The position numbers were made by a program, and so were the translations under genes. Positions 11,764 through 20,943 of a stretch of DNA of 64,000 nt are shown piece after piece; the stretch's first letter is position 1, and every line of letters begins with the position of its first letter. The notes below the pieces were generated by a model. It had not been told where the DNA came from, did not search any database, and was given only the letters and a program-made list of their open reading frames with translations. The stretch is from Collimonas sp. OK242 (lineage in GTDB: Bacteria; Pseudomonadota; Gammaproteobacteria; Burkholderiales; Burkholderiaceae_D). The stretch lies in the NCBI RefSeq assembly GCF_900107095.1, contig NZ_FNOR01000008.1, forward strand, positions 175,138-239,137, given 5' to 3'.

Positions 11764-13541
11764 AAACCCTCCTGCGGACCGTCGGTCGGGATGATGATGT
11801 CGGTGACACTGGAATCCGGCGGCACGTTCAGCGCCCGCAAGGCGTTAGCGGCAACCGTCGCGAACACCGGCGCGGCGACGTCGCCGCCGAAGTGCGAGCC
11901 GACAGCCGGTTCGTCGACCATCACCGCAATAATCAGACGCGGATCGGAAGCCGGGGCAAAGCCGACGAAATCGGCAATGTATTTTTTGACATATTTACCG
12001 CCTTCAATCTTATAAGCGGTACCGGTTTTTCCGCCTACCCGATAGCCAGGTACTTGCGCTTTCGGTGCGGTGCCGCCTGGCGCGGTGACCCGCTCCAGCA
12101 TGGCGCGCATGGTCAGCGCGGTCTTTTCCGAGACCACGCGCTGTCCGACCGGGGATTCGGTGACTTTCTGGAATGACAGGGGGATCAGGTCGCCGTTGCG
12201 CGCAAAAATCGTGTAGGCGTGGGCCATCTGGATCAGAGACACCGAAATACCATGACCGTAGCTCATGGTCGCCTGCTCAATCGGCCGCCACGATTTGAAA
12301 GGACGCACGCGACCGGCAACGGCGCCAGGGAAACCGAATTTCGGTTGCTGCCCAAGGCCGACGGTGGTGAACATCTCCCACATTTCTTCGGCCGGCATCT
12401 GCAACGCTATCTTGGCGGTGCCGATATTCGATGATTTCTGAATAATCTGGGCGACGCTCATGGTCTCCACCGGATGCGGATGGGAATCGCCCACGGTCGC
12501 AGTGCCAATGGTCATTTTGTCCGGCACCTGGAAGGTCGTGGTCGCCTGGACCCGATTGGTGTCGAGCGCGAGCGCAACAGTGAATGGCTTCAAGGTTGAC
12601 CCGGGCTCGAAGGTATCGGTCATCACCCGATTGCGCAGCTGGGCGCCGGTCAGCACCGAGCGGTCGTTCGGGTTATAGCTGGGCAGATTTGCCAAAGCCA
12701 GCACTTCGCCGGTCCGGGCGTCAACCACGACGATGCCACCGGCCTTGGCCTTGGTCCGCTCCACCGCTTCTTTCAATTGGGTGAAGGCGATGTACTGGAT
12801 CTTGCTGTCGATCGACAGCACCAGGTCCTTGCCGTCATGCGGTTCCTTGACCGCCTCGATATCCTCGACAATGCGCCCGAGCCGATCCTTGATCACGCGA
12901 CGGCTGCCGGTGGCGCCGGCCAAGGTCTTCTGCTGCGACAGCTCCATGCCATCCTGACCGGCATCTTCCACATTGGTGAAACCGACCACGTGCGCCGCCA
13001 CCTCGCCTTCGGGATAGAAACGCTTGTATTCCTTGCGGGTTTCGATGCCGTCGATGCCGAGCTTGACGATCTTGTCGGAAATGTCTTGTTCGACCTGGCG
13101 CTTGAGATAGACAAAATTGCGATCGGAGTCGAGTTTCTTGCTCAGTTCGGCATCGCTCATATCGAGCAGTTTTGCCAATGCCCGCAGCTTCTCTTTCGGC
13201 GCAGCCTGCACATCCTCAGGAATCGCCCAGATTGCCTTGACCGGCACCGACGACGCCAGCACCTGGCCGTTGCGATCGGTAATCTTGCCGCGCGTGGCCG
13301 GCAACTCCAGCGTACGCGCATAGCGCGAAGCGCCTTGCTTTTGCAGAAAATCGGTGGAAATCCCTTGCAGCCACAGCGACCGCACGATCAGCGCCAGGAA
13401 GGCTGCGAACATGGCGAACAGCACCACCCGCGAGCGCCATACCGGCAACTTGACTTTCAGCATCGGACTGGCGGAAAACGGCAGGCCTTTGCCGGCGGCA
13501 ATCCGTCCTGTGTGTGAATTGCGCGGGGGATTGCGCGTCAT
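11760..13541 (-). CDS. ftsI: Septal peptidoglycan transpeptidase FtsI (PBP3)
   Basis: FtsI crosslinks septal peptidoglycan with FtsW. The protein has 593 residues. A basic cytoplasmic tail is followed by one membrane anchor at about residues 38-58, the PBP dimerisation domain, and the transpeptidase domain with the catalytic serine in STLK (315-318), SSN (370-372) and KTGT (505-508). All three active-site motifs are intact. It overlaps ftsL upstream and murE downstream by 4 bases each. Confidence 0.97.
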   Translation of the reverse strand: MTRNPPRNSHTGRIAAGKGLPFSASPMLKVKLPVWRSRVVLFAMFAAFLALIVRSLWLQGISTDFLQKQGASRYARTLELPATRGKITDRNGQVLASSVPVKAIWAIPEDVQAAPKEKLRALAKLLDMSDAELSKKLDSDRNFVYLKRQVEQDISDKIVKLGIDGIETRKEYKRFYPEGEVAAHVVGFTNVEDAGQDGMELSQQKTLAGATGSRRVIKDRLGRIVEDIEAVKEPHDGKDLVLSIDSKIQYIAFTQLKEAVERTKAKAGGIVVVDARTGEVLALANLPSYNPNDRSVLTGAQLRNRVMTDTFEPGSTLKPFTVALALDTNRVQATTTFQVPDKMTIGTATVGDSHPHPVETMSVAQIIQKSSNIGTAKIALQMPAEEMWEMFTTVGLGQQPKFGFPGAVAGRVRPFKSWRPIEQATMSYGHGISVSLIQMAHAYTIFARNGDLIPLSFQKVTESPVGQRVVSEKTALTMRAMLERVTAPGGTAPKAQVPGYRVGGKTGTAYKIEGGKYVKKYIADFVGFAPASDPRLIIAVMVDEPAVGSHFGGDVAAPVFATVAANALRALNVPPDSSVTDIIIPTDGPQEGL

Positions 13542-13810
13542 TTTTCCCCCACCGTCAGATATTGGGTACGGTCAGCGGTCAGCGGCACCATGTTCAAGTC
13601 ACGCGTAGCGCTGGCTTCAATCCTGGCGTTTTTCCCCAGCGTCGATTGATCGAGCTGCAATTGCGCCCATTCGATATCCAGCTGGCGCGACTGGCTGGCC
13701 GCCCGCTCCAGTTCGATGAAAAGCTGACGCGCCTGATACTGCGAATTGACCAGCGCCAAGGCGCACAGCACCAGGGCCAAGGCGAGCACGAAATTGAGAC
13801 GCCCGCTCAT
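13538..13810 (-). CDS. ftsL: Cell division protein FtsL
   Basis: FtsL is a small bitopic protein that forms a coiled coil with FtsB and activates FtsWI. The 90-residue product has an N-terminal membrane segment at about residues 4-22, followed by a heptad-like region around [15 protein letters not shown]. Sequence is poorly conserved in this family, so the call rests mostly on size, topology and its place between rsmH and ftsI, overlapping each by 4 bases. Confidence 0.92.
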   Translation of the reverse strand: MSGRLNFVLALALVLCALALVNSQYQARQLFIELERAASQSRQLDIEWAQLQLDQSTLGKNARIEASATRDLNMVPLTADRTQYLTVGEK

Positions 13811-14790
13811 GCCCGGCCTCCGGCAGTTGCAGAAGGTCCGGCAGCAGCCAGACGCTCACCGACCCGCATGATGGCGGAACGCGCGCGCGGATTTTCCGCG
13901 ACTTCAGCGTCGGAAGGCTTGACCCGCGCCACCAGTTTCAATTCCGGTTGCGGCAGATCGACCGCACGAATCGGCAGGCGACGGTCGGGCTGCGGCATCC
14001 TGGCCTTGGAAGCCATGAACTGCTTGACGATCCGATCTTCCAGCGAATGAAAGCTGATCACGACTAATCTCCCTTGCTGGGCCATCTGCCGAAATGCCTG
14101 ATCCAGTACTATCTCGAGTTCTTCAAGCTCTTGATTGATGAAAATCCGAATAGCCTGAAAGGTACGGGTGGCCGGGTCTTTGCCTTTCTCACGGGTCTTG
14201 ACGGCGTTTGCCACGATCTGGGCAAGCTGTCGTGTGCCAGTGATGGGCTGGATTGTCCGGCTAGCAACAATCGCCTTTGCAATCTGAACAGCAAACCGTT
14301 CTTCCCCATAATCACGTACCACCTTTCCGATTGTTTGTTCATCTGCTATTGCCAACCATGCTGCTGCCGACATGCCGCGCGTCGTATCCATGCGCATGTC
14401 GAGCGGGCCGTCTGCACGAAAGCTGAAACCCCGGCTGGCATCATCCACTTGCGGAGACGAAATGCCCAGGTCGAGCAGCACTCCGTCAACTTGTTGAATT
14501 CCTCTTTCCTGCAATGCCTGCGCCATCGTCGCGAAGCTGTCGTGCACAATCTCGAAACGCGGATCGGCGATCGTGCTGGCGGTGGCGATGGCTTGCGGAT
14601 CCTTGTCGAAGGCGATCAAGCGGCCGCGCGGCCCCAGGCTCTGCAAAATCTTGCGGCTATGGCCGCCACGACCGAAAGTACCGTCGACGTAAATGCCATC
14701 CGCACGCGTACCGACAATCGCCAACGCATCGACAGCCTCATCCAATAACACGGTGCGGTGCTGGAACTCGGGCACCACTGGTTCACTCAT
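13807..14790 (-). CDS. rsmH: 16S rRNA m4C1402 methyltransferase RsmH
   Basis: RsmH (formerly MraW) methylates N4 of C1402 in 16S rRNA using S-adenosylmethionine. The 327-residue protein has [13 protein letters not shown] at the N-terminus, the SAM loop [10 protein letters not shown] near residue 37, [13 protein letters not shown] near 105 and the C-terminal [14 protein letters not shown]. It lies 10 nt after mraZ and overlaps ftsL by 4 bases, the standard position at the head of dcw clusters. Confidence 0.97.
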   Translation of the reverse strand: MSEPVVPEFQHRTVLLDEAVDALAIVGTRADGIYVDGTFGRGGHSRKILQSLGPRGRLIAFDKDPQAIATASTIADPRFEIVHDSFATMAQALQERGIQQVDGVLLDLGISSPQVDDASRGFSFRADGPLDMRMDTTRGMSAAAWLAIADEQTIGKVVRDYGEERFAVQIAKAIVASRTIQPITGTRQLAQIVANAVKTREKGKDPATRTFQAIRIFINQELEELEIVLDQAFRQMAQQGRLVVISFHSLEDRIVKQFMASKARMPQPDRRLPIRAVDLPQPELKLVARVKPSDAEVAENPRARSAIMRVGERLAAAGPSATAGGRA

Positions 14791-14800
14791 GGCCGGCCCG

Positions 14801-15229
14801 TCAGAACGAAAAATTGCTTAACACTTCGGGCATGCCAGCCGCAACTGCTTGCGACTCGCTCTCAGCCAGCTTGGCTGCATCCCAAATCTCGAAATGGCTT
14901 CCCATGCCCAACAACATCACCTCACGCGTCAAGCCGACCGCCGAGCGCAGCTCCGGCGCCACCAGAATCCGGCCGGCGGAATCGAGCTCGACATCGGAGG
15001 CGTTGCCCAGGAAAATCCGCTGCCAGGCGCGTGCCGACATCGGCCATGCCGCGATTTGTTCGCGATGGCTCTCCCAGATCGGACGCGGAAATAACAGCAG
15101 GCAGCCATGCGGGTGCTTGGTGAGCGTCAACCGCCCCTCGCATTGAACGGTGAGCGCGTCACGATGCTTGGATGGCACTGCCATCCGTCCTTTTGCATCG
15201 AGATTTAATGCTGACGCACCTTGAAACAC
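14801..15229 (-). CDS. mraZ: Transcriptional regulator MraZ
   Basis: MraZ is the AbrB-fold repressor of the dcw cluster. Two tandem SpoVT/AbrB-like repeats are visible: [17 protein letters not shown] near the N-terminus and [18 protein letters not shown] in the second half. I choose the GTG start at 15229 because AAAGGAG lies 8 nt upstream and the protein then begins [11 protein letters not shown], giving 142 residues, the family length. A longer in-frame ATG start would run through the operator region and is unlikely. Confidence 0.95.
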   Translation of the reverse strand: MFQGASALNLDAKGRMAVPSKHRDALTVQCEGRLTLTKHPHGCLLLFPRPIWESHREQIAAWPMSARAWQRIFLGNASDVELDSAGRILVAPELRSAVGLTREVMLLGMGSHFEIWDAAKLAESESQAVAAGMPEVLSNFSF

Positions 15230-15285
15230 CGCACACGCTCCTTTATTTGATCTTGGAAAATTGTCTTTGCAAGCCGGCAAAAATG

Positions 15286-15321
15286 CCCCACAAAAAAACA
15301 CTTTTCCACACTTCCACCCAC
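15286..15321 (-). promoter_or_regulatory. MraZ operator: four GTG(G/T)-type boxes at 10-bp spacing
   Basis: Read on the minus strand, the boxes GTGGG, GTGTGG, GTGTT and GTGGGG begin at 15321, 15311, 15301 and 15291, exactly one helical turn apart. MraZ is known to bind direct TGGG-type repeats with 10-bp spacing just before its own gene. The array overlaps the predicted -10 element and the start of the transcript, as expected for autorepression. The third box is degenerate. Confidence 0.8.
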
Positions 15322-15348
15322 TTTAGAGGATGCACTATTCTAGGTCAA
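15320..15348 (-). promoter_or_regulatory. Predicted sigma-70 promoter of the dcw cluster
   Basis: On the minus strand TTGACC (15348-15343) and TAAAGT (15325-15320) are separated by 17 bp. The -35 matches 5 of 6 and the -10 matches 4 of 6. The implied transcript starts near 15313, inside the MraZ box array and about 85 nt before the mraZ GTG. Confidence 0.65.
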
Positions 15349-15731
15349 GCCATTTAGCAACAGGCAATTGCAAAATATCCGAGTAAAGTCAATGACTTAG
15401 CGCCGGTATTTAATAATGTGCCGAGAATGCTCCTACATTGAATTACTAAATAAATGAAGGACTTAGCAGTAGTTGTAAATGTCAGCTCTTAGATATACAC
15501 ATGTGTTTGTCACGACTTTACTGAAACAAAGATTCACAATTGAAAGAGTCTTTGGATCGACAAAATGAGACAAATCACAGATAAAGCAGGGAGTAGGCGG
15601 CTTGATAGTGCGGAATAAGCAGCTGCAGATGACGAAATAGCATTAATTCGTACTGTAACAACAGAAAACAATCCTGGATAATGCACTGAAATCGGGAGCA
15701 TGAGTGGCATCGAATCAAGCTACGCTTCAAA
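15349..15731. other. AT-rich gene-free spacer between mraZ promoter and ruvC
   Basis: About 380 bp contain no supportable open reading frame, tRNA or terminator on either strand. The stretch is clearly richer in A and T than its surroundings. It separates the dcw cluster from ruvC, both transcribed on the minus strand, and may be an old rearrangement junction. I see nothing functional in it. Confidence 0.6.
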
Positions 15732-16274
15732 CTAGCCGATCAGCCGGCCGCCGCGTACCCGCAAACCCTTCTTCGCCAGATCCGGCGCCAGCGCACTCAG
15801 ATGCGCCAGCGCATCGCCGCTGTGCGCATGACAAATCGCTACCGCCAGCGCATCGGCCGCATCGGTACCCGGCAGTCCGGGTAACTGCAACAGCCGCTGC
15901 ACCATATCCTGCACCTGCTGCTTTTGCGCCTTGCCATGGCCGGCGACCGCCTGCTTGATCTGCAAAGCGGTATATTCGGCGACCGGCAAGTCTGCGCTCA
16001 CCAACGCACAAATCGCAGCGCCACGGGCTTGCCCGAGCAACAGCGTCGATTGAGGATTAACGTTGACGAAGACTTTTTCGATCGCCGAGCAATCCGGCGC
16101 ATAGGTGCGGATGACTTCGGACACGCTGGCCAGAATCACCTTCAGACGTTGCGGCAAATCCGCGTCCGGGGTCTTGATGGTGCCCGAGGCAACATAGCTG
16201 AGCTGGTTGCCCTGCTTGTCGATGACGCCAAAACCGGTGGTCCGCAGACCGGGGTCGATACCGAGGATTTTCAT
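15732..16274 (-). CDS. ruvC: Holliday junction resolvase RuvC
   Basis: RuvC cuts Holliday junctions symmetrically during recombinational repair, working with the RuvAB motor. The 180-residue protein has the RNase-H-like fold with its acidic active site visible: D7 in LGIDPGL, E66 in SAIEKVF, and D138/D141 in GTDAADALA. It lies 68 nt after purH. ruvA and ruvB, often next in related genomes, do not follow; the gene is followed by the AT-rich spacer. Confidence 0.97.
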   Translation of the reverse strand: MKILGIDPGLRTTGFGVIDKQGNQLSYVASGTIKTPDADLPQRLKVILASVSEVIRTYAPDCSAIEKVFVNVNPQSTLLLGQARGAAICALVSADLPVAEYTALQIKQAVAGHGKAQKQQVQDMVQRLLQLPGLPGTDAADALAVAICHAHSGDALAHLSALAPDLAKKGLRVRGGRLIG

Positions 16275-16342
16275 ATACTCAAACGATGACCGAAGCGCTT
16301 CGCCGTGGCAAGCACGAAGCGCCGGTCGCTGCTAGCTGTTAC

Positions 16343-17908
16343 TTAGTGGCGGAAATGGCGGGTACCGGTCAGCAGCATGACTACGCCATGCTCGTCGGCC
16401 GCATCGATTACTTCCTGATCGCGCATCGAGCCGCCCGGCTGCACTACGCAAGTCGCGCCGGCATTGACCACCACATCGAGGCCGTCGCGAAACGGGAAAA
16501 ACGCATCCGAAGCCACCGCGGAACCGACCAGCGACAGACCGGCGTTTTGCGCCTTGATCGAGGCGATGCGGGCAGAATCTACGCGGCTCATCTGGCCGGC
16601 GCCAACACCCAGCGTCATGCCATTGCCGCAAAACACGATAGCGTTCGACTTGACGAACTTGGCGACACGCCAGGCAAACATCAGATCCTGCAATTGCTGC
16701 TGGGTCGGCTGCTTCTTGCTGACTACCTTCAGCTCGCTCAGGGAGACATTGCGCGCATCCGGCGCCTGCACCAGCAAACCGCCGCCGACGCGCTTGAAAT
16801 CATACTGATTGATGGCGTGAGCCAATGGAATTTCCAGCAAGCGCACATTCTGCTTGGCGGCAAAAACCTGCTTGGCTTGTTCGGTGAAGGACGGCGCGAT
16901 GATCACTTCGACGAATTGCTTGGCGACCGCTTCGGCGGCGTTGCCGTCGAGCTCCTGATTGAAGGCGATGATGCCGCCAAACGCTGAAGTCGGATCGGTT
17001 TGCAAGGCTTTGCTATACGCTTCCAGCGGATTGTTGCCGATGGCGACGCCGCAAGGGTTGGCGTGCTTGATGATGACGCAAGCGGTTTCGCTGAAAGTCT
17101 TGACGCATTCCCACGCCGCATCGGCGTCGGCAATATTGTTGTACGACAGTTCCTTGCCTTGCAACTGCTTGTAATTGGCCAGCGCACCTTCGACATGCCG
17201 GGCGTCGCGGTAAAACGCTGCCGACTGGTGCGGATTCTCACCGTAGCGCATTTCCTGCACTTTTTCGAAATGCAGGTTCAGTGTCGCCGGATAGGCGCTG
17301 CGGGTCGCGTGTTGCTTGTCTTCGCCCAGCGAAGTGAAGTAATTGGTAATCGCGCCGTCATATTGGGCGGTGTGCGCAAACACCTTCTTGGCCAGCGCAA
17401 ATTTGGTGCCGTAACCGACTTCACCCTGATTCGCCTTCAGTTCAGCCAGCACGCCAGCGTAATCGCTAGGATCGCACAGCACGATCACATCTTTATGATT
17501 CTTGGCTGACGAACGCAGCATGGCGGGACCGCCGATATCGATATTTTCGATCGCATCCTCCAGCGAGCACTGCTCCTTGGCAATGGTCTGCTGGAACGGG
17601 TAGAGATTGACTACCACCATGTCGATCATGGGAATCTGATGTTGCTCCAACGCCGCCATATGCTCAGGGAAATCACGGCGCGCCAGGATGCCGCCGTGTA
17701 CTTTCGGATGCAAGGTCTTGACGCGGCCGTCGAGCATTTCCGGAAAGCCGGTGTAATCCGCCACTTCGGTCACCTTGACGCCGTTGTCAGCCAGCAGCTT
17801 GGCGGTGCCGCCCGTCGACAGGATATTTACGCCCAGCGCCGACAATTCTTTTGCGAAATCAAGTATCCCGGTTTTATCGGATACTGAAATGAGGGCTTGT
17901 TTAATCAT
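16343..17908 (-). CDS. purH: Bifunctional AICAR transformylase / IMP cyclohydrolase PurH
   Basis: PurH catalyses the last two steps of IMP synthesis. The 521-residue protein has the N-terminal MGS-like cyclohydrolase domain ([18 protein letters not shown], then [14 protein letters not shown] near residue 64) and the C-terminal transformylase domain with the KHANPCGVA motif near 270. Length is normal. It follows fis by 216 nt, in which I see no terminator and no clear promoter, so it may be read from the dusB-fis promoter or its own. Confidence 0.97.
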   Translation of the reverse strand: MIKQALISVSDKTGILDFAKELSALGVNILSTGGTAKLLADNGVKVTEVADYTGFPEMLDGRVKTLHPKVHGGILARRDFPEHMAALEQHQIPMIDMVVVNLYPFQQTIAKEQCSLEDAIENIDIGGPAMLRSSAKNHKDVIVLCDPSDYAGVLAELKANQGEVGYGTKFALAKKVFAHTAQYDGAITNYFTSLGEDKQHATRSAYPATLNLHFEKVQEMRYGENPHQSAAFYRDARHVEGALANYKQLQGKELSYNNIADADAAWECVKTFSETACVIIKHANPCGVAIGNNPLEAYSKALQTDPTSAFGGIIAFNQELDGNAAEAVAKQFVEVIIAPSFTEQAKQVFAAKQNVRLLEIPLAHAINQYDFKRVGGGLLVQAPDARNVSLSELKVVSKKQPTQQQLQDLMFAWRVAKFVKSNAIVFCGNGMTLGVGAGQMSRVDSARIASIKAQNAGLSLVGSAVASDAFFPFRDGLDVVVNAGATCVVQPGGSMRDQEVIDAADEHGVVMLLTGTRHFRH

Positions 17909-18124
17909 GATGAAAACTCTGGAAGTGAATGACGGGAAGGGACACGGATAAAGGAAAAGGATAAATACAGCATGCTGAGGAAAGTGCTGCGTCCCTGGAT
18001 GGAAACTGCAGCCTGCCGCCAGCTTGTTGATTCTGTTGCCTGCTGACGCGGCGTCGCTCGGTTAATTATTTGAAACTGCGTATTGAAACCGCACCTTGAA
18101 ACTGCTTCTACGGTTTTTACAAAT

Positions 18125-18358
18125 CTACAAAAGACCATGCTGCTGCAATTTCTTGCGCAGGGTATTGCGATTAATGCCCAGCATTTCAGCCGCATGCGAT
18201 TGATTGCCTTCGGCGCGCGCGATCACAGCTTCCAATACAGGTTTTTCAACCGTGGAAATCACCATGTCGTAGACGTTCGACGGCGGCTGCTCGCCAAGAT
18301 CCTTGAAATATTTTTCCAGGCTTTGCTTGACGACGTCTTGGATACTTTCTTTGCTCAT
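18125..18358 (-). CDS. fis: Fis-family DNA-binding protein
   Basis: This 77-residue protein is a Fis-type nucleoid and growth-phase regulator. The C-terminal helix-turn-helix is clear (NQSHAAEMLGINRNTLRKKL, residues 52-71). The N-terminal beta-hairpin region is shorter than in E. coli Fis (98 residues), as is usual in betaproteobacteria. It lies 113 nt after dusB, the classic dusB-fis arrangement. Confidence 0.93.
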   Translation of the reverse strand: MSKESIQDVVKQSLEKYFKDLGEQPPSNVYDMVISTVEKPVLEAVIARAEGNQSHAAEMLGINRNTLRKKLQQHGLL

Positions 18359-18471
18359 TCTTTTTACTGTTCTTTTTTTTTAGGACTTACGTAATACCAT
18401 CAGCGGCGTTTCACCAGCTAGCTGAAGCAATCGTGGCAAGCCCTGTTTTTTGTTAATCTTGTTAATCTGAC

Positions 18472-19488
18472 TCAGGCCGCCAGCATCTGCTCGGCCACCC
18501 CGTATTGTAACCGCTCCCCAAACGCAAACTGCGATTCGAAGAAGCTATTTACTGCGGCCAGTTGCTGGCCGCAATCTTCCAGCAGGTTCATGCGTTGCCG
18601 AAATGCCTCTCCGCCAGGCAAATCACGCACATACCAGCCGATATGCTTGCGGGCGGTACGCACCCCCAAGTAATCCCCATAAAATCCATAGTGCGCACGC
18701 AGATGTTCATCCATCAGGTGTTGCACTTCCGTCACCAACGGCGCCGGCAAATAGTCGCCGGTACGCAAATAGTGTTCGATCTCGCGGAAAATCCATGGCC
18801 GGCCCTGCGCTGCGCGGCCCACCATGATGGCGTCGGCCTTGGTGAACGCCAATACTTGCCGTGCTTTTTCCGGCGTCGTGATATCGCCGTTGGCGACCAC
18901 CGGGATCGACACAGCGGCCTTGACCGCGGCAATGGTCTGATATTCAGCGTCGCCGCTATAACCGTCGGCACGGGTTCGTCCGTGCAGAGTCAGCATGGCG
19001 ATGCCGCTGGCTTCTGCCAAGCGGGCAATACTCAGGGCGTTTTTATTCAGGCGGTCCCAACCGGTGCGAAACTTCAGCGTGACCGGCACCTCGACTGCGT
19101 TAACTACCGTTTCCAGAATCTCGGCCACCAGTTGCTCATCTTGCAACAAGGCGGAACCGCACCAGCTGTTGCAGACTTTCTTGACCGGACATCCCATGTT
19201 GATGTCGATGATTTGCGCGCCGTGATCGACATTGTATTTCGCACACTCAGCCAGCATCTGCGGATCGGCGCCGGCGATCTGCACCGCGCGCGGCGCCATC
19301 TCGCCATCGTGATTGATGCGGCGCGAGGTTTTCTCGGTCTGCCACAGACGCGGATTGGAGGCCGCCATTTCCGACACCGCATAGCCGGCGCCCAGCTCTT
19401 TGCAAAGCTGCCGGAACGGTCTGTCCGTGACGCCTGCCATAGGCGCCACAAAGACATTGTTACGAAGGAAATAAGGACCAATATTCAC
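18472..19488 (-). CDS. dusB: tRNA-dihydrouridine synthase DusB
   Basis: DusB reduces specific uridines in tRNA to dihydrouridine using FMN and NADPH. The 338-residue TIM-barrel protein has VAPMAGVTDRPFR near residue 15, DINMGCPVKKVCNSW near 95-109 with the catalytic cysteine in GCP, LTLHGRTRADGYSG and VVANGDI in the FMN-binding half. Two extra cysteines follow the catalytic one. It forms a unit with fis downstream. Confidence 0.95.
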   Translation of the reverse strand: MNIGPYFLRNNVFVAPMAGVTDRPFRQLCKELGAGYAVSEMAASNPRLWQTEKTSRRINHDGEMAPRAVQIAGADPQMLAECAKYNVDHGAQIIDINMGCPVKKVCNSWCGSALLQDEQLVAEILETVVNAVEVPVTLKFRTGWDRLNKNALSIARLAEASGIAMLTLHGRTRADGYSGDAEYQTIAAVKAAVSIPVVANGDITTPEKARQVLAFTKADAIMVGRAAQGRPWIFREIEHYLRTGDYLPAPLVTEVQHLMDEHLRAHYGFYGDYLGVRTARKHIGWYVRDLPGGEAFRQRMNLLEDCGQQLAAVNSFFESQFAFGERLQYGVAEQMLAA

Positions 19489-19573
19489 AGCGTCGTCGCT
19501 AGCTCAGGATGAAATCACAAGGGGAAAGGCGTCATTTTATCCCGATTGCCGCGGCACGCGGGTTTTTGCACAA

Positions 19574-20710
19574 TCAAAGTTCGTCTTCGGACAGGGTATT
19601 GGAGCTGCGCAGATGCTGGGTGGCGTAATGAATTAATTCGTCCAGTCCGCGGCCGTCAGCGCCGTAAGTTGCAACCCCTATCGACAAAGCGAGCCGGATC
19701 GACCAGTTTTCGATGTTCACCGGATGATGCTTGAAATGGGCGAGAAATGCCTCCGCCAGGCTGTCGGCATCTACCGTGTCGGTGGCCGGCAACACGTACA
19801 GGAATTCGGTGGCGTTCCAGCGTCCGCCGCTGTCGGTCTTGCGCAGCTGTGCGCCGGTATCTTTGGCAAACGCCGCCAGGATATTGTCGGCTACCGCCCA
19901 GCCATACAGATCGTTGATCCTGTGAAAATCGTCCAGTTGGCAATATAGAATCGACAACGGCGATGCCTCGTCAGCGACGGCCGTGGCGGTAGCGGCCACC
20001 GCTTCTTCGTAGACATGCACGATACGGCGCCGGGTCAGCAAGCCGGTCAGCGAATCGAGCTGCGCCTGGCGCGTAAGCAAATGCGACAAATTGGATTGTT
20101 TCCAGATCACTTCGCAGACATGGCCAAAAGCCTGAAACGAAGCAAACCCGGTTTCCGAAAAATAGTCTTGGCTATCCGCATAAAACACCATCATGCCGTG
20201 CATGCGCGCCTTTTCCGAGCGCAGCGGTATGGCCAGCGCGGCCTTGGCGGAACAATGCTCGGGATGTGCCTGCCATGGCGCAAACAGCGCGTGAAATTCG
20301 CTGTCGCGGCCTGCGTCCCAATCTGCAATCTGGGTAAACGGCGCCGCGTAATCAAAACAATCCTTGGCCAACTGCCATTGGTCGGATTCGCTCCGCGCCT
20401 GGCCGACAATCGCCGTCGGCTTGATGGTCGCATCCGAATCGTCCTGGCAAAATCCCACCCATACCAGCCGGATATGCGGGCTGGCGGGCAAAATCATTTG
20501 GCACAGGCGTTTGACGCTTTCGCGACCGCTATAGGCTTGAGGCAAGGTTTGCAACAGCTGATGCAGTACGCCAACCAGCGCCAGTTGCTCTTTATTCAAT
20601 GTCGGGCCAGCCAAGGTAGCGGACGCAGCCGATTTCCCCGTGGTCCCTTCGACCAATGGCTCGGGGCCAGCAGCACGCTGCGCCCAGGAGGGAAAAAGAT
20701 TAAATTTCAT
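19574..20710 (-). CDS. GAF plus degenerate GGDEF domain protein
   Basis: The 378-residue soluble protein has a GAF-like sensor region at about residues 40-205 and a GGDEF-like domain at about 215-375. The GGDEF start (LDSLTGLLTRRR) is recognisable, but the signature is N-A-T-E-F at 299-303 in place of GGDEF, losing both glycines and the metal-binding aspartate. It is therefore unlikely to make cyclic di-GMP and may act as a binding or signalling partner. No EAL domain or signal peptide is present. The start is MKFNLFPSW; the function is not known. Confidence 0.85.
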   Translation of the reverse strand: MKFNLFPSWAQRAAGPEPLVEGTTGKSAASATLAGPTLNKEQLALVGVLHQLLQTLPQAYSGRESVKRLCQMILPASPHIRLVWVGFCQDDSDATIKPTAIVGQARSESDQWQLAKDCFDYAAPFTQIADWDAGRDSEFHALFAPWQAHPEHCSAKAALAIPLRSEKARMHGMMVFYADSQDYFSETGFASFQAFGHVCEVIWKQSNLSHLLTRQAQLDSLTGLLTRRRIVHVYEEAVAATATAVADEASPLSILYCQLDDFHRINDLYGWAVADNILAAFAKDTGAQLRKTDSGGRWNATEFLYVLPATDTVDADSLAEAFLAHFKHHPVNIENWSIRLALSIGVATYGADGRGLDELIHYATQHLRSSNTLSEDEL

Positions 20711-20896
20711 GCTAACTGTCCCGCTGTTGTTTTAATTCTTATCGGCAAGATTAGCACAAGCACACTGCTTTTATCGCAACTGTTTTTACTGATGCTTAGA
20801 TAGATTAATAGCGATTATTTGATCTTGCAGTCGAGCACCAACATAAGCGTGAAACACGATAATTTCCACTTGGAAACAAATGTTTTGTTGATCGTT

Positions 20897-20943
20897 TTAT
20901 TGCCCAGCTTATTGCCCGACTTATTGCTTAATTTATTGCGCCT
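20897..20943. repeat. 12-bp tandem repeat, four copies (TTATTGC core)
   Basis: The heptamer TTATTGC begins at 20897, 20909, 20921 and 20933, an exact 12-bp period, with the intervening five bases diverging (CCAGC, CCGAC, TTAAT). The array sits immediately after the stop codon of the phosphatase gene at 20944, in the 233-bp gap before the GGDEF gene. No terminator is visible there. Confidence 0.8.

Noticed and set aside
17909-18124. Purine riboswitch or other leader before purH
   Set aside because: No aptamer-like conserved bases and no terminator or sequestering hairpin were found in the 216-bp gap.
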